A stretch of DNA of 64,000 nucleotides. Source: Clonostachys chloroleuca. Its lineage: Eukaryota > Ascomycota > Sordariomycetes > Hypocreales > Bionectriaceae. The translations under genes were made by a program, and so were the position numbers. Below are positions 21,520-34,800 of the stretch, piece by piece. The stretch's first letter is position 1. Each line of letters starts with the position of its first letter. The stretch is from NCBI GenBank assembly GCA_037952775.1, contig JBANAY010000001.1:558001-622000 (forward strand), written 5' to 3'. The notes below the pieces were generated by a model. The model had not been told where the DNA came from. It did no database searches and saw nothing but the letters and a program-made list of their open reading frames with translations.

Positions 21520-22494
21520 ATGTCGGCTCCAGAACTCGAGAACAAGGAGATCACATCCTTCCCCGTTGTGAATCCCAATCCCAGCACCTGGGCGACAGCG
21601 GCCGCCGGTGTCGTGCCCGAGTACCTCTCGAGCGGCAACGTTACTCCCGGAAATGTCCTGGGCCAGATAGACTACAAATCCCTGCGAAATAGCGGCGGCA
21701 TCCAGGAGGGCGACATGTTCACACTCACATCCGCGATCGGGACCCAAGTTGGCGTCCACATATACAAGCCCAGCCCAGAAGCAGCGATTGACGCCGTTGT
21801 CATCTTCTTCCATGGAAACGTCCGACCGACCCGATATAACCCTGATATCATCACACCGTTTCTCAAATGCGGGGCTACTGTTGTCGGTCGAGATCTTCCC
21901 GGGTACGATCAGAGCTCCTTTGTACCCAACGTCCCAGGATCGGTGGAACTTGCAGCCATCGCAAACGACGAAGTCTTTATGAGCTGGGTGCTGGACAAGT
22001 ATAAAACCTCCCGCATTGTCCTCTGTGGCCGTTCGATCGGGACCTTGGCCTGGACCAGGCACCTCTCAAACCCGAGAGTTGTTGGCGCGATTGGGATTGT
22101 GCCGCTTCGAAGCATGGCATCGCTGATCCGTCCCCAAATTCAGAACAAGATCTGGGAAGTCGTGGCTAAGGGTCTAGAAAGCTTTTCGGTCATTGGATGC
22201 TTTGAATCTATTTTTGATGCGCTTTACCCTGCCAACTGCGAAGCGGAAAACCTGAAAGACTTCAAAACTATGGGGCTTCGGATCGCCGAGTTTAATTCTG
22301 GCATTAGTGGAAAACGTGTGGCCTTATTTCCAGCGAAGGAAGACTCGCTTGTCCCGGAGGATGCAGCAAACGAGATAAAGACGATGCTGGAAGTGTTTCA
22401 CGTGGATGTGAAGATGCAGACACTGAAAGGGGGACATAGCGCTTTGCCTACCGCAGAGCAATTTCGAGAAGCCTTTGAGAGCATCCTCGAGTAG
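21520..22494 (+). CDS. Alpha/beta hydrolase
   Basis: Single exon, 324 aa. The strand AVVIFFHGN (about 92-100) carries the oxyanion-hole region, VVGRDLPGYDQS the next strand, and CGRSIGT (169-175) the nucleophile elbow with Ser172. A late KEDSLVP and GGHSALP supply plausible catalytic Asp and His. This order matches ABHD13/bem46-like serine hydrolases. There is no signal peptide, so it is probably intracellular. Substrate unknown. Confidence 0.85.
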   Translation: MSAPELENKEITSFPVVNPNPSTWATAAAGVVPEYLSSGNVTPGNVLGQIDYKSLRNSGGIQEGDMFTLTSAIGTQVGVHIYKPSPEAAIDAVVIFFHGNVRPTRYNPDIITPFLKCGATVVGRDLPGYDQSSFVPNVPGSVELAAIANDEVFMSWVLDKYKTSRIVLCGRSIGTLAWTRHLSNPRVVGAIGIVPLRSMASLIRPQIQNKIWEVVAKGLESFSVIGCFESIFDALYPANCEAENLKDFKTMGLRIAEFNSGISGKRVALFPAKEDSLVPEDAANEIKTMLEVFHVDVKMQTLKGGHSALPTAEQFREAFESILE

Positions 22495-25400
22495 ACAAAA
22501 TCTTCCACAGTTACGGATTGAGTATGGCGTTTGGAAAAGGCTAGGAATAGAAATTGGTGTAGTTCAGCTTAAATTGACTTGTTTGTACCAACTTCTCCCG
22601 CCTACTTTGAAATATATCCCCTGGCCACCTCGGGATGACCGGCGCTGGGATCACTGTCAACCCCCTGACTCGCATAGTGTCTTCACCTAGAGTGACTCCT
22701 GGAATGAGGTGTGTCCCAGGGAACATGCTTTCGTGACTCGAGGAAATGTACGTGTCTTTACCCAGTATTCTTCTGCCCACGTTGCTGGCACCGCGGTGAT
22801 ACATTTTGGGGCGAAGCAATATTCTGAGTGACACAAATCGAATGCCCGTAAAAGAAGATCCGGACAGGCCGGCTTGATGGAGGGGGAATGGATGGTCGAA
22901 TGAACGACTGGCCGGGTTGACTAGTTCGGTCCTCATTCATATGTAGATGACCTGGCTCGAGGGCATGCGTAATGGCTGATGTTCCTTGCGTAATGGAGGC
23001 TGTATCAAACCAGAAGTAATGTATACTATTTTGAATGTCATGACGCAAGCAACAATAGTGGCACAGCTTGATTGTGGTATTTGCACTAGTGTTGCACATG
23101 TCTCGACGTCCCACTTGTAAGACAAGGCGCCGTGGTTGCCTTGATGCAGGGTTGACTTATTCAGCCACTGGCATCCTGCATAGGTTCCTATTCAGGCTGT
23201 AATTTTCTTCGATTGTCAGCTGATGGACAAAGGCAGTCCCCGAATGTCATCTCGTTAGAGAAAAGGCCAAAATGTCGCTTCCGCCCTTAGGCCATGCCAC
23301 CTACACGATCGACTGGATTGTGCCTAAAGAGCTGATAGCACTATGGCGATACTCGATTACGTTCATGAAGGCCTCCTCCAGCCTGGATCAGACTATAACA
23401 GCTAAAGCCTTGGCTCCACCGGAAGCTTCAACATAGTCGTTGTGTCCTTGCCAAGGACGGGTTTTGGAATCCATCAAACCTGGGCAATAATATATACGAT
23501 GCGGAAAGTAATAATGCCCGAAGAAACATTGCTCCGTTAAATACACGGAGAAAAGATTGAATTTCTATCTGTCGCGATGTTAGAAGGCCAACCAAATTAA
23601 TCATCCAAGTTCACTGGTTCGGCAGAGCCCTCTGGCATGCCGTATGAGCTTACATGTTCAATTGAATAGCATTACCTGTATCTGAATAAAAAAACACCCC
23701 TTGTAACCAGTCAGTCTAGCTCGGCATGGATCACTGTGGTTTGTGAATATCAGCATATTTGAATTTGGGGCAATGCTAGCAAAGAGGGTGAGGTTTATAT
23801 TAATAGTTCATAGCCTTGAGTGTACCCACAAATATGGGAGCATCATATCAAGGTAATCCAGTGGAAGTGATGCCTACAAGCGTTCGGGTTTAAGCGTCGC
23901 GCCTAGAGGCGTAAGAGGTGTCTTTGATAGTCTAGCTCTAGGACATAGATATCGATCTACCAAGGGCAAAAGCTAACTTCACTTTCTTGGTTTTACATGG
24001 AATAGGTGTTCGTTAGTGCATATACAGTGAAAAAATGCCTGGGATGCCAGTCTTATGCAAGCCAAGTTGTGCAATAGGAACTGGCGCATCTGAGCAAGAT
24101 CTTGGATGGTATTCCCTAATCCCGGGTAATGATCTTCCTATTATGCTATTCTTCCACGTTTTCATGGTCTAAAATCCTGCTTTGTGGCTGTGAATCAGAG
24201 ACACCCGCCTGAGGGGATGTGCCCCCATCGTATAGACAGCCAATAAGCGTTTCGAGAGGGTGTGAATCCTCTGATATGCGATGGAACGACAAAGCATGGG
24301 TAGTGAAAAGTCCGAGCGTGATCTGCAGGCCTTTTGACCATTCTTAGATGCAGACTCGCATTGTGCTAGCTCATATCTGAATTTTTCAAAGAATAAACTG
24401 CTTCTAGTTTTGGCACGGAGAGCCTGGTTTTCAACTATAACATATTTCACTAATAGCCCGGGGATAAAGCATCAAGAGAGTGTTCATAATGGCTGTCTGC
24501 ATTGCCTTCCAAAATGCCCAGGCTCACAATCGGACCGACCCATGCCTCAACGTTCCTCCTCGCATGCGGGACCGTTCATATGATGCTGTGATACATCCTG
24601 CCGGAGCGTTTTCACATACACAACCATGCAGGTGGAGGAGAGATAATAGCGTTGCAGATTCCCCATGGGATTGCTTTCGGGGAATACCTGAAAGATGCAG
24701 TCTCCACGTCTCCCCCGACACGTCACGAAGTGGTGTTGCGATATTGAGCCTAGATAGCAGTCACAAATAAATGGGAAATAAATGGGAAATCAGCTGACTG
24801 TCTCCAAGGTGTGGATTTATCAGATAGAGATGGACCCAGACCTAAGTTGAAATAAATTCCTATTGAGTAATGCTCCTCCGTCCATCTATCAACAATGGTA
24901 TATTTTGAATTGACGCCACATATTAGTACAGCACGGAAGTAGAACCCCGTGAAAGAAAAAACTGAAGAAACAAGGCAGATATGACTCTAATTCCGCTTCC
25001 TAAATAAGCTGTGAATGGCTCTAGGCAGGGTAGCGGTGTAACTCTGGATCATAGCAGAGAAGGAAACATTATTCACGGTTTTATTTACATGTGACTCAGT
25101 CATTTTTGTTGTCAATGTAGCCTCAACAAGGCACGTACTACAAGTTATTTCACACAATGTACTCTAACTGACGAAAGTAAGCCTTTGACTCGCGATTCAC
25201 TGCTTGTGTCTGCTGACTGGCTTGGCTTCTTCAACACCTACGTAACAGGCAGAACTTTCCAAAATGTACTCCCCATTGTGGAGATATCCTGCGATATAGG
25301 TCCTTCTGCCTCTGAATAAATACCCTTGCTACGTTTGCTATGTACTCAGTACAAAAGGGTGTACATAGGATTCAGAAGTGGAGCATTTGTGCGGCCCATG

Positions 25401-25580
25401 TCCCGGAGGATCTCCTGGCTTGATACATGTGATGGGGGGGACAGGGTGAGAGTAAGTTTCGCCAACCCCGGTGTCGGATTTCGGAGCTTTCGGGCAACCG
25501 CGCCTCGTTATTGTAGAAGATTGCAGGATCGATCAAGTGCGAACAACGTAGAACCTCATTGAGCTTTGAGTGAAGACAAC
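22495..25580. other. 3.1-kb stretch without convincing gene
   Basis: Only short open frames without motif content occur on either strand, and none can be joined by obvious splice sites. A small tandem duplication of AAATAAATGGG is at about 24765-24790. The region separates the alpha/beta hydrolase from the trehalase/FSH1/PKS group. It could hold regulatory DNA, an unrecognised non-coding RNA or decayed sequence. Confidence 0.5.
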
Positions 25581-28500
25581 ATGACGCAGAAGAGTAAGTC
25601 CGAAAAAGCTCTGGGTAGGACGCATGTTAATAAAGGCTGTTATAGTGAGCACAGGCAATGACATTAGCCGGAACAAATTTCTCTCAAGCCGGGCCCTGTC
25701 GATCGCCATACTCTTCCTCATCGCAGCGGCACTTATTCCCAGGCTATCGTCATATCTAGAAGACTTCGGCTTCACATGGCCGCTCACCGCGTCCAATGAT
25801 CGTGTAGACTACATTCTGAGGATCAATAAATTCACCCCAAATCAGTATCAAGCAGCGCCATACGTAAGTAATGGCTATTTTGGACAGGCGCTGCCCGCTG
25901 AGGGCGTTGGGTATTGGGTGTTTCAAAATGAAGACGGGACACCAGCACTAAATGGTATGAATTATAATGAACTACATCAGCTTCTTCAACGAGATAATAT
26001 TTAATTTGCTGACACGGAACTGCGTAGGATGGCCTCTCGACCAAGACCGTGCAACATTTGGTACTATATCCGGGTTTTGGAACTTGCAAGAAAGGGTCAC
26101 GCACCCTATCTTATGGGAGAATGTTGCACGAGGAGGTGAAAGTGTCATCGCAGGAATCCCGGATTGGACGGCTCTGACCGTGTCCACCTTTACTGGAGAG
26201 ACTTATCAGCCTGGTGTCAGCCCTCATACTGTGGTAGACTACACTCAAAGCCAGTCTCTGACAGACGGAGTCGTAACAACAAATGTCACATGGCAACCAA
26301 AATCAGTATCGACTCCCTTGCAACTGAACTTTACTGTTCTCGCTCATCAAAATCGGCCAACACTCGGACTGGTGAGGCTTGATCTGACGCTTAATGGCCC
26401 AATTTCCGTCAAGATAAGAGACATTATTGACGGTGGAGGGGCTGTTCGGTCTGAGTTCCATGAGAAAGGTTTCGAAGAGAATTCTCGCATCTGGACGAGC
26501 GTGAAGCCCTTGGGTGTTGGAGATACGACGGCTTACATTGTCTCCCAAGTTCAATTTTTTGGACTTTCTCAGGAAGAAACAAATCTCTTGGTTGCATCTC
26601 GAAAGAATGCCACTGGAGACAAAGAACATGTATCTATGGATGTAAGCACCATCGCTCAGGGCTGGGACCTTACTCTGGCCGAAGACGAGCGAAGAACGAT
26701 CAGCATTATCAAACATGTTGGGATCGCCTCCTCGGACGCGTTTCCTAATCACACCAAGACTATCGCAGTCGATACAGTAAATTCTTCTCTTGGAGAGTCA
26801 TGGGAAGACTTGATCCAGGAACATTCGAACTCTTGGGCTGCCGTGTGGGATGATGCTGATATCGTGGTTCCTGGAGATGCCGAGGTTCAGACAACGGTTA
26901 GAGGAGCCCTGTTCCATTTGCTGTCAAACTCAATACCCGACAAAGAAACCACACGTAGAGGCATGACACAAAATTCGATATCGGTGGGTGGCTTGAGCAG
27001 CGATTCATATGCTGGGCTAGTGTTCTGGGACTCTGACGTATGGATGTACCCGTCATTGCTTGCACTCCATCCCGATCGCGCAAAACCAATTCTCAACTAT
27101 AGGCAAAGGTTACTCCCACAAGCTATGGAGAACTCACAGCTTTACAATCGGCCTGGTGCTCTGTACCCCTGGACGAGTGGGAGATATGGCAACTGTACAG
27201 GAACTGGCATCTGCGCTTTATATCAGTATCATCTCAATACCGATATTGCCATGTCACATTGGGACTACTATCTGCACAGTGGCGACGTGGAATGGCTAAG
27301 AAATCATGCTTGGCCAATTTTGAAGAGTGTAGCAGATATGTTTGCCGAGTATGTCGTATTCAACAAGACGACTGGCTGGTACGACACACTGGTCCTCGGA
27401 GAGCCGGTAAGTACGCCGCCTCAAATGCATGAACCTGAATTAACAAATATGGATACAGGACGAGTTTGCTTACTATATCAACAACGGGGCTTTCACGAAT
27501 GCCGGCATCAAGCTACTGCTTGGAGAGTGGGCACCGACAGCAGCGAAACTGATCGGGGAGGAAGAGAGTATTTCAGCAAACTGGTCTGCCATTGCCAAAG
27601 GTCTTACCATCCCATATAACGACAAGGAAAAAATCATTCTTGAATATGATGGAATGGATGGCACAGTTATCATCAAACAAGCCAGTGTAGCCTTGCTCTC
27701 ATATCCCCTAGGATGGAAAATAGAGGATGAGCAAGCCTTGAATGATTTGGCGTTCGTGAGTAACATTGCTGCCGCCACTTATCCTGATATGCCATACTAA
27801 AGTCTTAAAACAGTATGCGAGAACTACAACACCAGATGGGCCAGCAATGACCTGGGCAATTTACGCCATCGCAGCGCTTCGCCTGCACCCAACCGGCTGT
27901 GCCGGGTACACATATCTGCTCCAGGCCTCGCAACCATACCTGCGTGACCCTTTCAAACAATTCAGTGAGCAACGGACAGACACGTGGTCTTGGAGTGATG
28001 GATCTTCGTCTTGGTCTATCCTAGAAGAGTACTTTGGTACCGAGGGCACTACCGCAGCTTTCCCATTTCTTACAGGCTATGGGGGATACCTGCAGATCTT
28101 TACGCATGGCTTCACAGGGATGCGAGCCGAAGCTGACGCTCTCGTCATAGACCCAGTCATGGTACCCCAGCTTCCAGAGGGGATCAAGGTGCGAGGCATA
28201 AAATACCGGGGAGCCGTGCTTGACTTTGACATTGGGCTTCAATACACGACTATCTCACGGCGCAAAGTCTCTCATGGAGCTGACCATGTGGTCATCCGAC
28301 ATTTCGATAAGCATTTCACATTGTTGCCTGGACAGAAGATCAAACTCGATACGAGAAGGCCCGATCTCACCAGTACTTCTGTCTTGGGTAACATCGCGCA
28401 GTGTAAACCCGTAAGATCAGACTCATCAGGTGCTGCGGCCGCTTGGGTAGCAGGCCGTCATCCGGTGGCCGCCGCGGACGGGTCCGCGGACACAGTTTGG

Positions 28501-28842
28501 CAGCCCCTTACAGCCGATGCCGCTTCCATCATCATCGATCTTGGGGAGACGAAATCGATGAATGGTGTCTTGGTGAACTGGGCTGCTATACCTGCAAAAT
28601 CATTCTCAGTCCATGGTAAGGTAGGGAACAAGTGGATCGAGATTCTCCGGGTAGAGGATGTAAAAGTTTCCTCTCCATACGACCCAGAAAAGGTAAAGAA
28701 AGTTGCGGTCCCCGAGGCCAACATGACTGAGGTGCGTCTGGAGAAGAAATGGGAGTTAAGTGAAGTAAAGTTCACGGTTGAGGGAACACAGGGGCCGGAC
28801 AAGGCCTCTGGGGCTACGATTGCGGAGATTTCGTTACTTTGA
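25581..28842 (+). CDS. Acid trehalase-like GH65 glycosidase with C-terminal discoidin-like domain
   Basis: Five exons: 25581-25593, 25646-25954, 26028-27406, 27459-27755 and 27814-28842; 1,008 aa. The 13-nt first exon (MTQK + A) is joined through a canonical GTAAGT...TATAG intron; a start at ATG 25624 without it is the alternative. A signal-anchor helix (ALSIAILFLIAAALIP) is followed by the GH65 N-terminal fold (APYVSNGYFGQ), then SYAGLVFWDSDVWMYPSLLALHP and, across an intron, EPDEFAYYINNGAFTNAGI, the catalytic-Glu region of acid trehalases (Ath1/TreA). The last 150 residues (AADGSADTVWQPL) look like an F5/8 type C-like domain. It is expected to split trehalose at the cell surface. It converges on the FSH1 gene with 69 bp between stops. 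Confidence 0.92.
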
Positions 28843-28911
28843 GAGCAAGTCACAAATACCATGAGCTTAGCATTAGCATAGAACGGATTGAAAGGCAATA
28901 TCAATTTAATT

Positions 28912-30042
28912 CTATGCACTATCTGCCACTTCTCTGATAAGCTCGGCTATCCGCTTCATCTCGGTTCTGCCTCTAGGGAAATCATGGTCATGCTCATGAT
29001 GGTATTCCAGAGCTGTGCTAGGCTCGCACATTTCATAGAGATGCAACCCATGATGTCTGTGCTCGGCCGGACAGCGAACATGGAGGGTGGGAATATCGAT
29101 CAACGTATCCTCACTCACCGCGTTGTATCTTACCATGCCATATTCACCATCCGTAAAGCCCAGACTGCCATCGGGCAGCGTAACGCCCTTCAACTTGGCA
29201 AATGCTGCCTTTACAGCATCCACATCAGGCTGATCCTCATTATCTATGCCTGCCTTCTTGCGCAGGGCCGAAGGTCTCATGACAATATCCGCTGCTTCCT
29301 CTGCAATGCTCCCCTTGATGGTGTCATGAATCACCAAGTCCCCTTCCGTATAATCGTCAAGTGAGAAACAGTTAAGTGGCGATGCGGCGTTGATAAAGAT
29401 GGCGAATCGAAAGGCCCGTTCATGTGGAAGGGCAAGGGGATTCTCCATGCGATCCTTGATGATGAGCTGCGCGGCCAAGGATGCGCCTCCGGAGTACCCA
29501 AGTATCCCGTCAAAGGGGCCCTCTTCTCGGATTATGGCAAAAAGGTCCTCTTCTGCTTGGAGAACGGAGGCGGGGTCTAGTGGGTAGTAGTAGCCATAGA
29601 GCGGTAGCTTAGAAAAGGAGGTGGTGTAGAGAGACCAGTTGCCTATTGAGATGAACATTGGATTAACTCTTGGACCAACTGATTTGCGAATCACCAGGTG
29701 CCTTTGAGCTGGGGCTATACCTTCAGTATGCCTAAAGGTCCCTTGGACAAACTCCCATTCGAAGTCTTCTAAGTCGGCTCTGATCGCCGCTGTTCTGCGA
29801 AGTTAATATCATCCTAGAATTCCAGTGATGGTAGGGGGCGATTTGTCCCCTCTACCTAGCCAGTGGCTTTGGTGTTGCGTGTGACCCATCTGGAAAATAC
29901 TGTACGAACCTGTCTGCATACGAAAGATCTTTAAGATGGTTAGAGCTTAGCTCTACATTTCACCGCATTGTGCCCCGGTCGGGTTTGTTGGGGAGCTTAC
30001 CTCATTGTTCGAGCCACGTCCGTGCAAGCAAAGTATACGCAT
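28912..30042 (-). CDS. FSH1-family serine hydrolase (possible polyketide-releasing enzyme)
   Basis: Four exons: 30042-30001, 29928-29910 (19 nt), 29789-29721 and 29642-28912; 286 aa. The first exon gives the FSH1 N-terminal signature MRILCLHGRGSNNE; exons 2 and 3 give IFRMQTAAIRADLEDFEWEFVQGTF, the usual family sequence, which supports the splicing. The nucleophile elbow is GYSGG (Ser94), and a late HDHDFPRG supplies the catalytic His. The usual Asp position (after PTLHVRC) reads PAEHRHHG, so the acid residue is uncertain. FSH1 members include esterases and LovG, which releases a nonaketide from its reducing PKS. It is transcribed away from the HR-PKS, sharing the 1.85-kb region upstream. A release role is inference from family and position. 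Confidence 0.9.
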
Positions 30043-31893
30043 GATGCAATGGTCGACCGCCGGAGAGCTGAGTTGATGCCAGTATCACTTTTCTGCTTCA
30101 CGGCGGATGAACAGAGAAAGGTTTTTGCGAAGCTGTTAGTATCAAAGGCCGTTATCGGAGAGGCTAAATCATCGGGAATGTAACAATTTGGTCGACAAAT
30201 CCTAGATCTCGGGCAAAGAAACTATTATAGGCCATTAGTGATAACATGGGATGGGCACAAGGATCCAAATGCCCCTAATTATGACGCTTACAGGGCTCAA
30301 GGATCACAACCATTGAATGTGTACATCAGCAGCGGTGATTGGCAGAGCAGGTTAACGGTACTATACTTCCCACTTCACCGTTATCGTGTTGAACACCAAG
30401 TACTGGTTGTACTGTTGATCCTGGTATTCTCATATGGTAATAGGGATGTACATCGATCTTATGTCCAGATACTTATTGGCTCATTTCTGAGCGTACTATT
30501 CAGCTGTAACGAATACAGTCAAACCAATGCGTGACTATGTAGTCATTTAACGTTTACGATCCTTGAGGCCTGTATCAAACTACCGGGATGCGTCAACATG
30601 GCCCAATGTCGGTGGCATGCACTTGACGCTGACACTGGACAATAGTTCCCTTCCATGGGTCCCATGCCGTGTAGTAAGTAAAGTGAACGCTTGTACACAG
30701 CCCACTGATTCCCTGATTCACGGACAATTAATTAGTCTCCAACGGGTACATAAGTAGTGAGAATTTAGCGGGCAAGTGATCTACGATTGAATGGGTGAGG
30801 GACCGAGGCTGCGAGGGTAAATATAGATCCGCCGGCATTCGTGGCCGGATGTTCAACATTCAATATGCCAGGGGCTTCCCCTGTATGTGTGAATAGCGAT
30901 AATATTGTTACACCAAAATAACCTTCTTTGGTAATGGAAACCGGACGATGGTCATATGTCAAGCGTTCTGTGATTCAGAGATGTATGTAAGCATGAGGAG
31001 GACGCGTCCAGTCTTTCCCACTGTGACGGCTTTCGGCGATCACTGAATGGGAAGTTTACGCGCGCTTCATCTGCAGGATGAAGCGACAGGGGCAACTTTG
31101 CTCACGGTCCGAAACCTCACCGGCTCAGCCCCCCATGGGGAGCTCAAATCCACTGAGACTTCTCCACTGTTAGGATCAATCATTCTAGGGAGCCCAGGGA
31201 CGAAGCACGTCCCTGGCAAATAACCCACATGGCAGTCTACAATGAATCAATATTCTGATTGGGACATCTCCGATCTCCGACTATGGTGTCATGGATTAAC
31301 GCCTGTCCAGCGCTCATTCCCTGACCAGCGAGCTGGGAAGCACGGAATACTTCGGCAATGGGCTAATGAGATCGCAACAGAGCCTTAACAGTGACCACGT
31401 AGGGAGTTTGCTGATAGGGGAACCCGGATATGTCGAGGAAGGGGGATTGGGTGCCCGGTCCATGCGTGGCAGGACCGATAATCCTCTGATACTGCATGTT
31501 CTTACATTGGAGTAGTTTCTCGTTAGTAATAGGCCCGATATACAAATTGGGACAACAAACTATCATGTATCTTCTACTTTGGCATATGAGGGGTGAGATT
31601 TGAGCACACCCGGGCCCGGAAATCCCAACTTGTCCCTAAAGGCGTGCCAATAAAGACGTTACAGGGATGATAAAAACACATAAACTCAAATGCCTTGATT
31701 CAGAGCTAAGTAAAATCCTTAGCAGTGACTGTGTTTCACCAAGAGTAGCGGGGTTCTCGCTGAATCCACGGCGGTGAAAAACCATATGTATGAGCCCATT
31801 CTTGAAGAAGAACAGATTCGTTGTATCTCATATTTCCCTCGCCCGTGATACTTCACAATATAGCCCCTTCTTGAAAAGAAAAAATCCGTTAAT
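30043..31893. promoter_or_regulatory. Divergent promoter region between FSH1 hydrolase and PKS
   Basis: 1.85 kb between two divergent start codons. Short open frames here lack any recognisable motif. CGG/CCG-bearing segments, for example CGGTCCGAAACCTCACCGG near 31107-31125, could bind Zn2Cys6 regulators; this is only a pattern match. Confidence 0.45.
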
Positions 31894-34800
31894 ATGTCTG
31901 CAGAGGGGCTGCACAACGGCCACAACGGCACTGACAAGTTGCCGGCCGCCGAGACCCAGCAGGACTGGAATGCCTTCGATTTTGGTGATGCATCTGAGCC
32001 CATTGCCATTATTGGTCTTGCAACACGCTTTCCACAAGATGCCTCGACAACAGAAAACTTTTGGGACTTTCTCGTTAAGGGCAGATCTGCGTGGAGCGAT
32101 TTCCCTGAAGATCGTATCAACAGTAAAGGGCACTACCACCCAAATCCAGACCATGGAGGAACAGTAAGACTTGACACATTCTGTTTGATGTTTCTCCCTA
32201 ATGCATGTGATAGTTTGCTGTGAAAGGTGGCCACTTTTTGGCCAAGGACCCTGCATATTTCGATGCCCCCTTCTTCAGCACCACAAAGACGGAGGTCTTG
32301 ACAATGGACGTCCAGCAAAGAGTACTTCTTGAGAATGTCTATCACGCACTAGAAAATGGTGAGTTAAGACGCCAATATGATTCTTGTTTCTTCAAGAATG
32401 AGGCCCGAATATCCCGAGTCTAACCCTGAACAGCTGGCATTTCACTTCCAGAAGCAAGCAACTCCAACACCTCAGTCTTCGTCTCCGGGTTCAACCATGA
32501 GCATCTGCTTCTACTAAGCTCAGATCCGGAATTGACGACAAAATATAAGCCAACTGGCACCAGTAACTCGTTGCTGGCTGGCCGTGTATCGTGGTTTTAT
32601 AATTTTGTCGGTCCCAGTGTGACCATCGATACTGCTTGCTCGAGCAGTATGGTGGCCATGCACTTGGCCTGTCAGAGTCTTCTCAACGGGGAGAGTAACA
32701 TGGTGAGTAATTCACAACCGTTATTTATTTCATGTTCTTATTCTTTCCTAGGGAATCGTCAGTGGTGTGACAATTTTCTATACGCCTGGGGAAGTGGTCG
32801 GCATGTCACATCACGGTTTCCTTGGCAAGGATGGCCGCTCCTACAGCTTCGACCATCGTGCCGAAGGCTACGGTCGGGGCGAGGGCGTGGGCACAGTCAT
32901 CGTAAAGCGTCTTCGTGATGCTTTACGAGACGGAGATACGATCCGAGCCGTGGTAAGAGGCACTGGTGTGAACCAGGACGGGCGCACGGCAGGTGTGTCT
33001 CTCCCTAGTGCTCAGGCCCAGGAAGCATTGATGAGAACCGTCTACTCAAAAGCTGGGCTCGATCCCAAAGACACACGTATAGTGGAATCTCACGGCACCG
33101 GTACTGGTGCTGGTGATCCGCTGGAGGCAAGTGCCCTCGCCAAGGTATTCTCACCCGGGAGGAGTGAGGAGGATCTTTTATACGTTTGTGCACTGAAGTC
33201 TGCAATTGGGCACACGGAAGGCGCAGCAGGTGTCGCTGGGTGAGTTTTCCTATCTGGCTTTTGTCCGTGATTTCAAAGTTGACTGAAAGCTAACACGATA
33301 TTCCCAAGACTTATCAAGGGCGTTCTTGTTCTTGAGAATGGAATTCTATCCCCCAACAAAAACTTTGAAAAGCCCAATCCACGAATACCAGTGAAGAAAT
33401 GGAACATCAAGTTCCCGCTGGAAACAATGCCATGGCCCACAGAGGGAATACGGCGTATTAGTCTGAACTCCTTTGGTGTGGGAGGCACCAACTCTCATGC
33501 CATCTTGGACGATGCCTATCACTATATGAAAGATCGTGGCATTGTCGCACCACATAACACAGTATCTGAGACTCCATCTCCCAAAAAAGTGTCTGAGCTT
33601 GTACATACACTTGAAGCTCTTGAAGCTGCTCAGAACACCAGCCAGGATCATGATTCAGATCCTACAAATGGCGAGGAAAGCGTGGAGAAAGTCTTGCCTG
33701 GCACCAACGGGTCAAATGGAGTCAATGGAACAAATGGCACCAAGACTGGTAGTGAAACTCCGCAAATCTTCCCGCTGTCTTCATTCGACGAGGGTGGTGT
33801 AGAACGAAACGCAAAGGCTTTAGCCACCCATCTCTCCGAACTTCAATCGAGAGGGACATTCCACGCTTCCCAGAGTTCACAATATCTTAGCCGACTAGCG
33901 TACACACTGTCATCTAAAAGGGGCACTTTCCCATGGAGGAGTTTCGCCATCGGCTCAGACCCAAAGAGCCTCATAGAGAGCCTTGAAGGGGAGCTCAATC
34001 CTGTACGAGTTCGAGGAGCCACCAAGATTGGTTTCATATTCACAGGTCAAGGAAGCCAATGGTTCGCTATGGGTCGGGAACTCCTCGCGTATCCTTCATT
34101 CAAGCAAAATCTCGAGGAAGCGACAGCATACTTCCAGTCGCTGGGCGCGGAATGGTCCCTTACCGAGGAGCTCTCCCGAGACAAGGCTGCCTCTAGAGTC
34201 AATGAACCTTGGATATCACACCCCGCATGCGTCTCCTTGCAAATGGCAGTTACTGATCTGCTTCGGAGCTGGGGTATTATCCCTAGTCGTGTGGTAGGAC
34301 ACTCTTCTGGTGAGATTGCGGCCGCATATGCTGCCAATAGACTTGGCCGTGAAGCAGCCTGGAAGACGGCCTACTTCAGAGGCTACGTTTCTGCAAAGAA
34401 GCTTGATGTCAAAGGAGCCATGATGGCTGTAGGCTTGTCCCGCGATAAGTTACAGCCTTACATTGACCAGGTCAATCAAGCATTGGACGGTGAACTGGTG
34501 ATCGCCTGCTTGAACAGCCCTGCCAACCAGACCGTCTCAGGTGATGAGGCTAAGATCGACAAGTTGAAAGAGATCCTTGATTCAGTTGGCGATATCTTTG
34601 CACGTAAACTCAACGTGATGAATGCCTACCATTCCGCTCACATGAAACTAGTCGCAGATGAATATCTCGCTAGTTTGGGAGATTTGAGCTCCGAGGGTAT
34701 TAAAGATACTTCCATTGAGATCTACTCCAGTGTTACGGGTGAGCGTGTCAGTGAGCAACACCTGGGCGCTTCCTACTGGGTTGAGAACATGGTTTCTCCC

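Noticed and set aside
22541..22936. 131-codon minus-strand frame
   Set aside because: No start context, motif or splice partner that I could find; not enough to call a gene.
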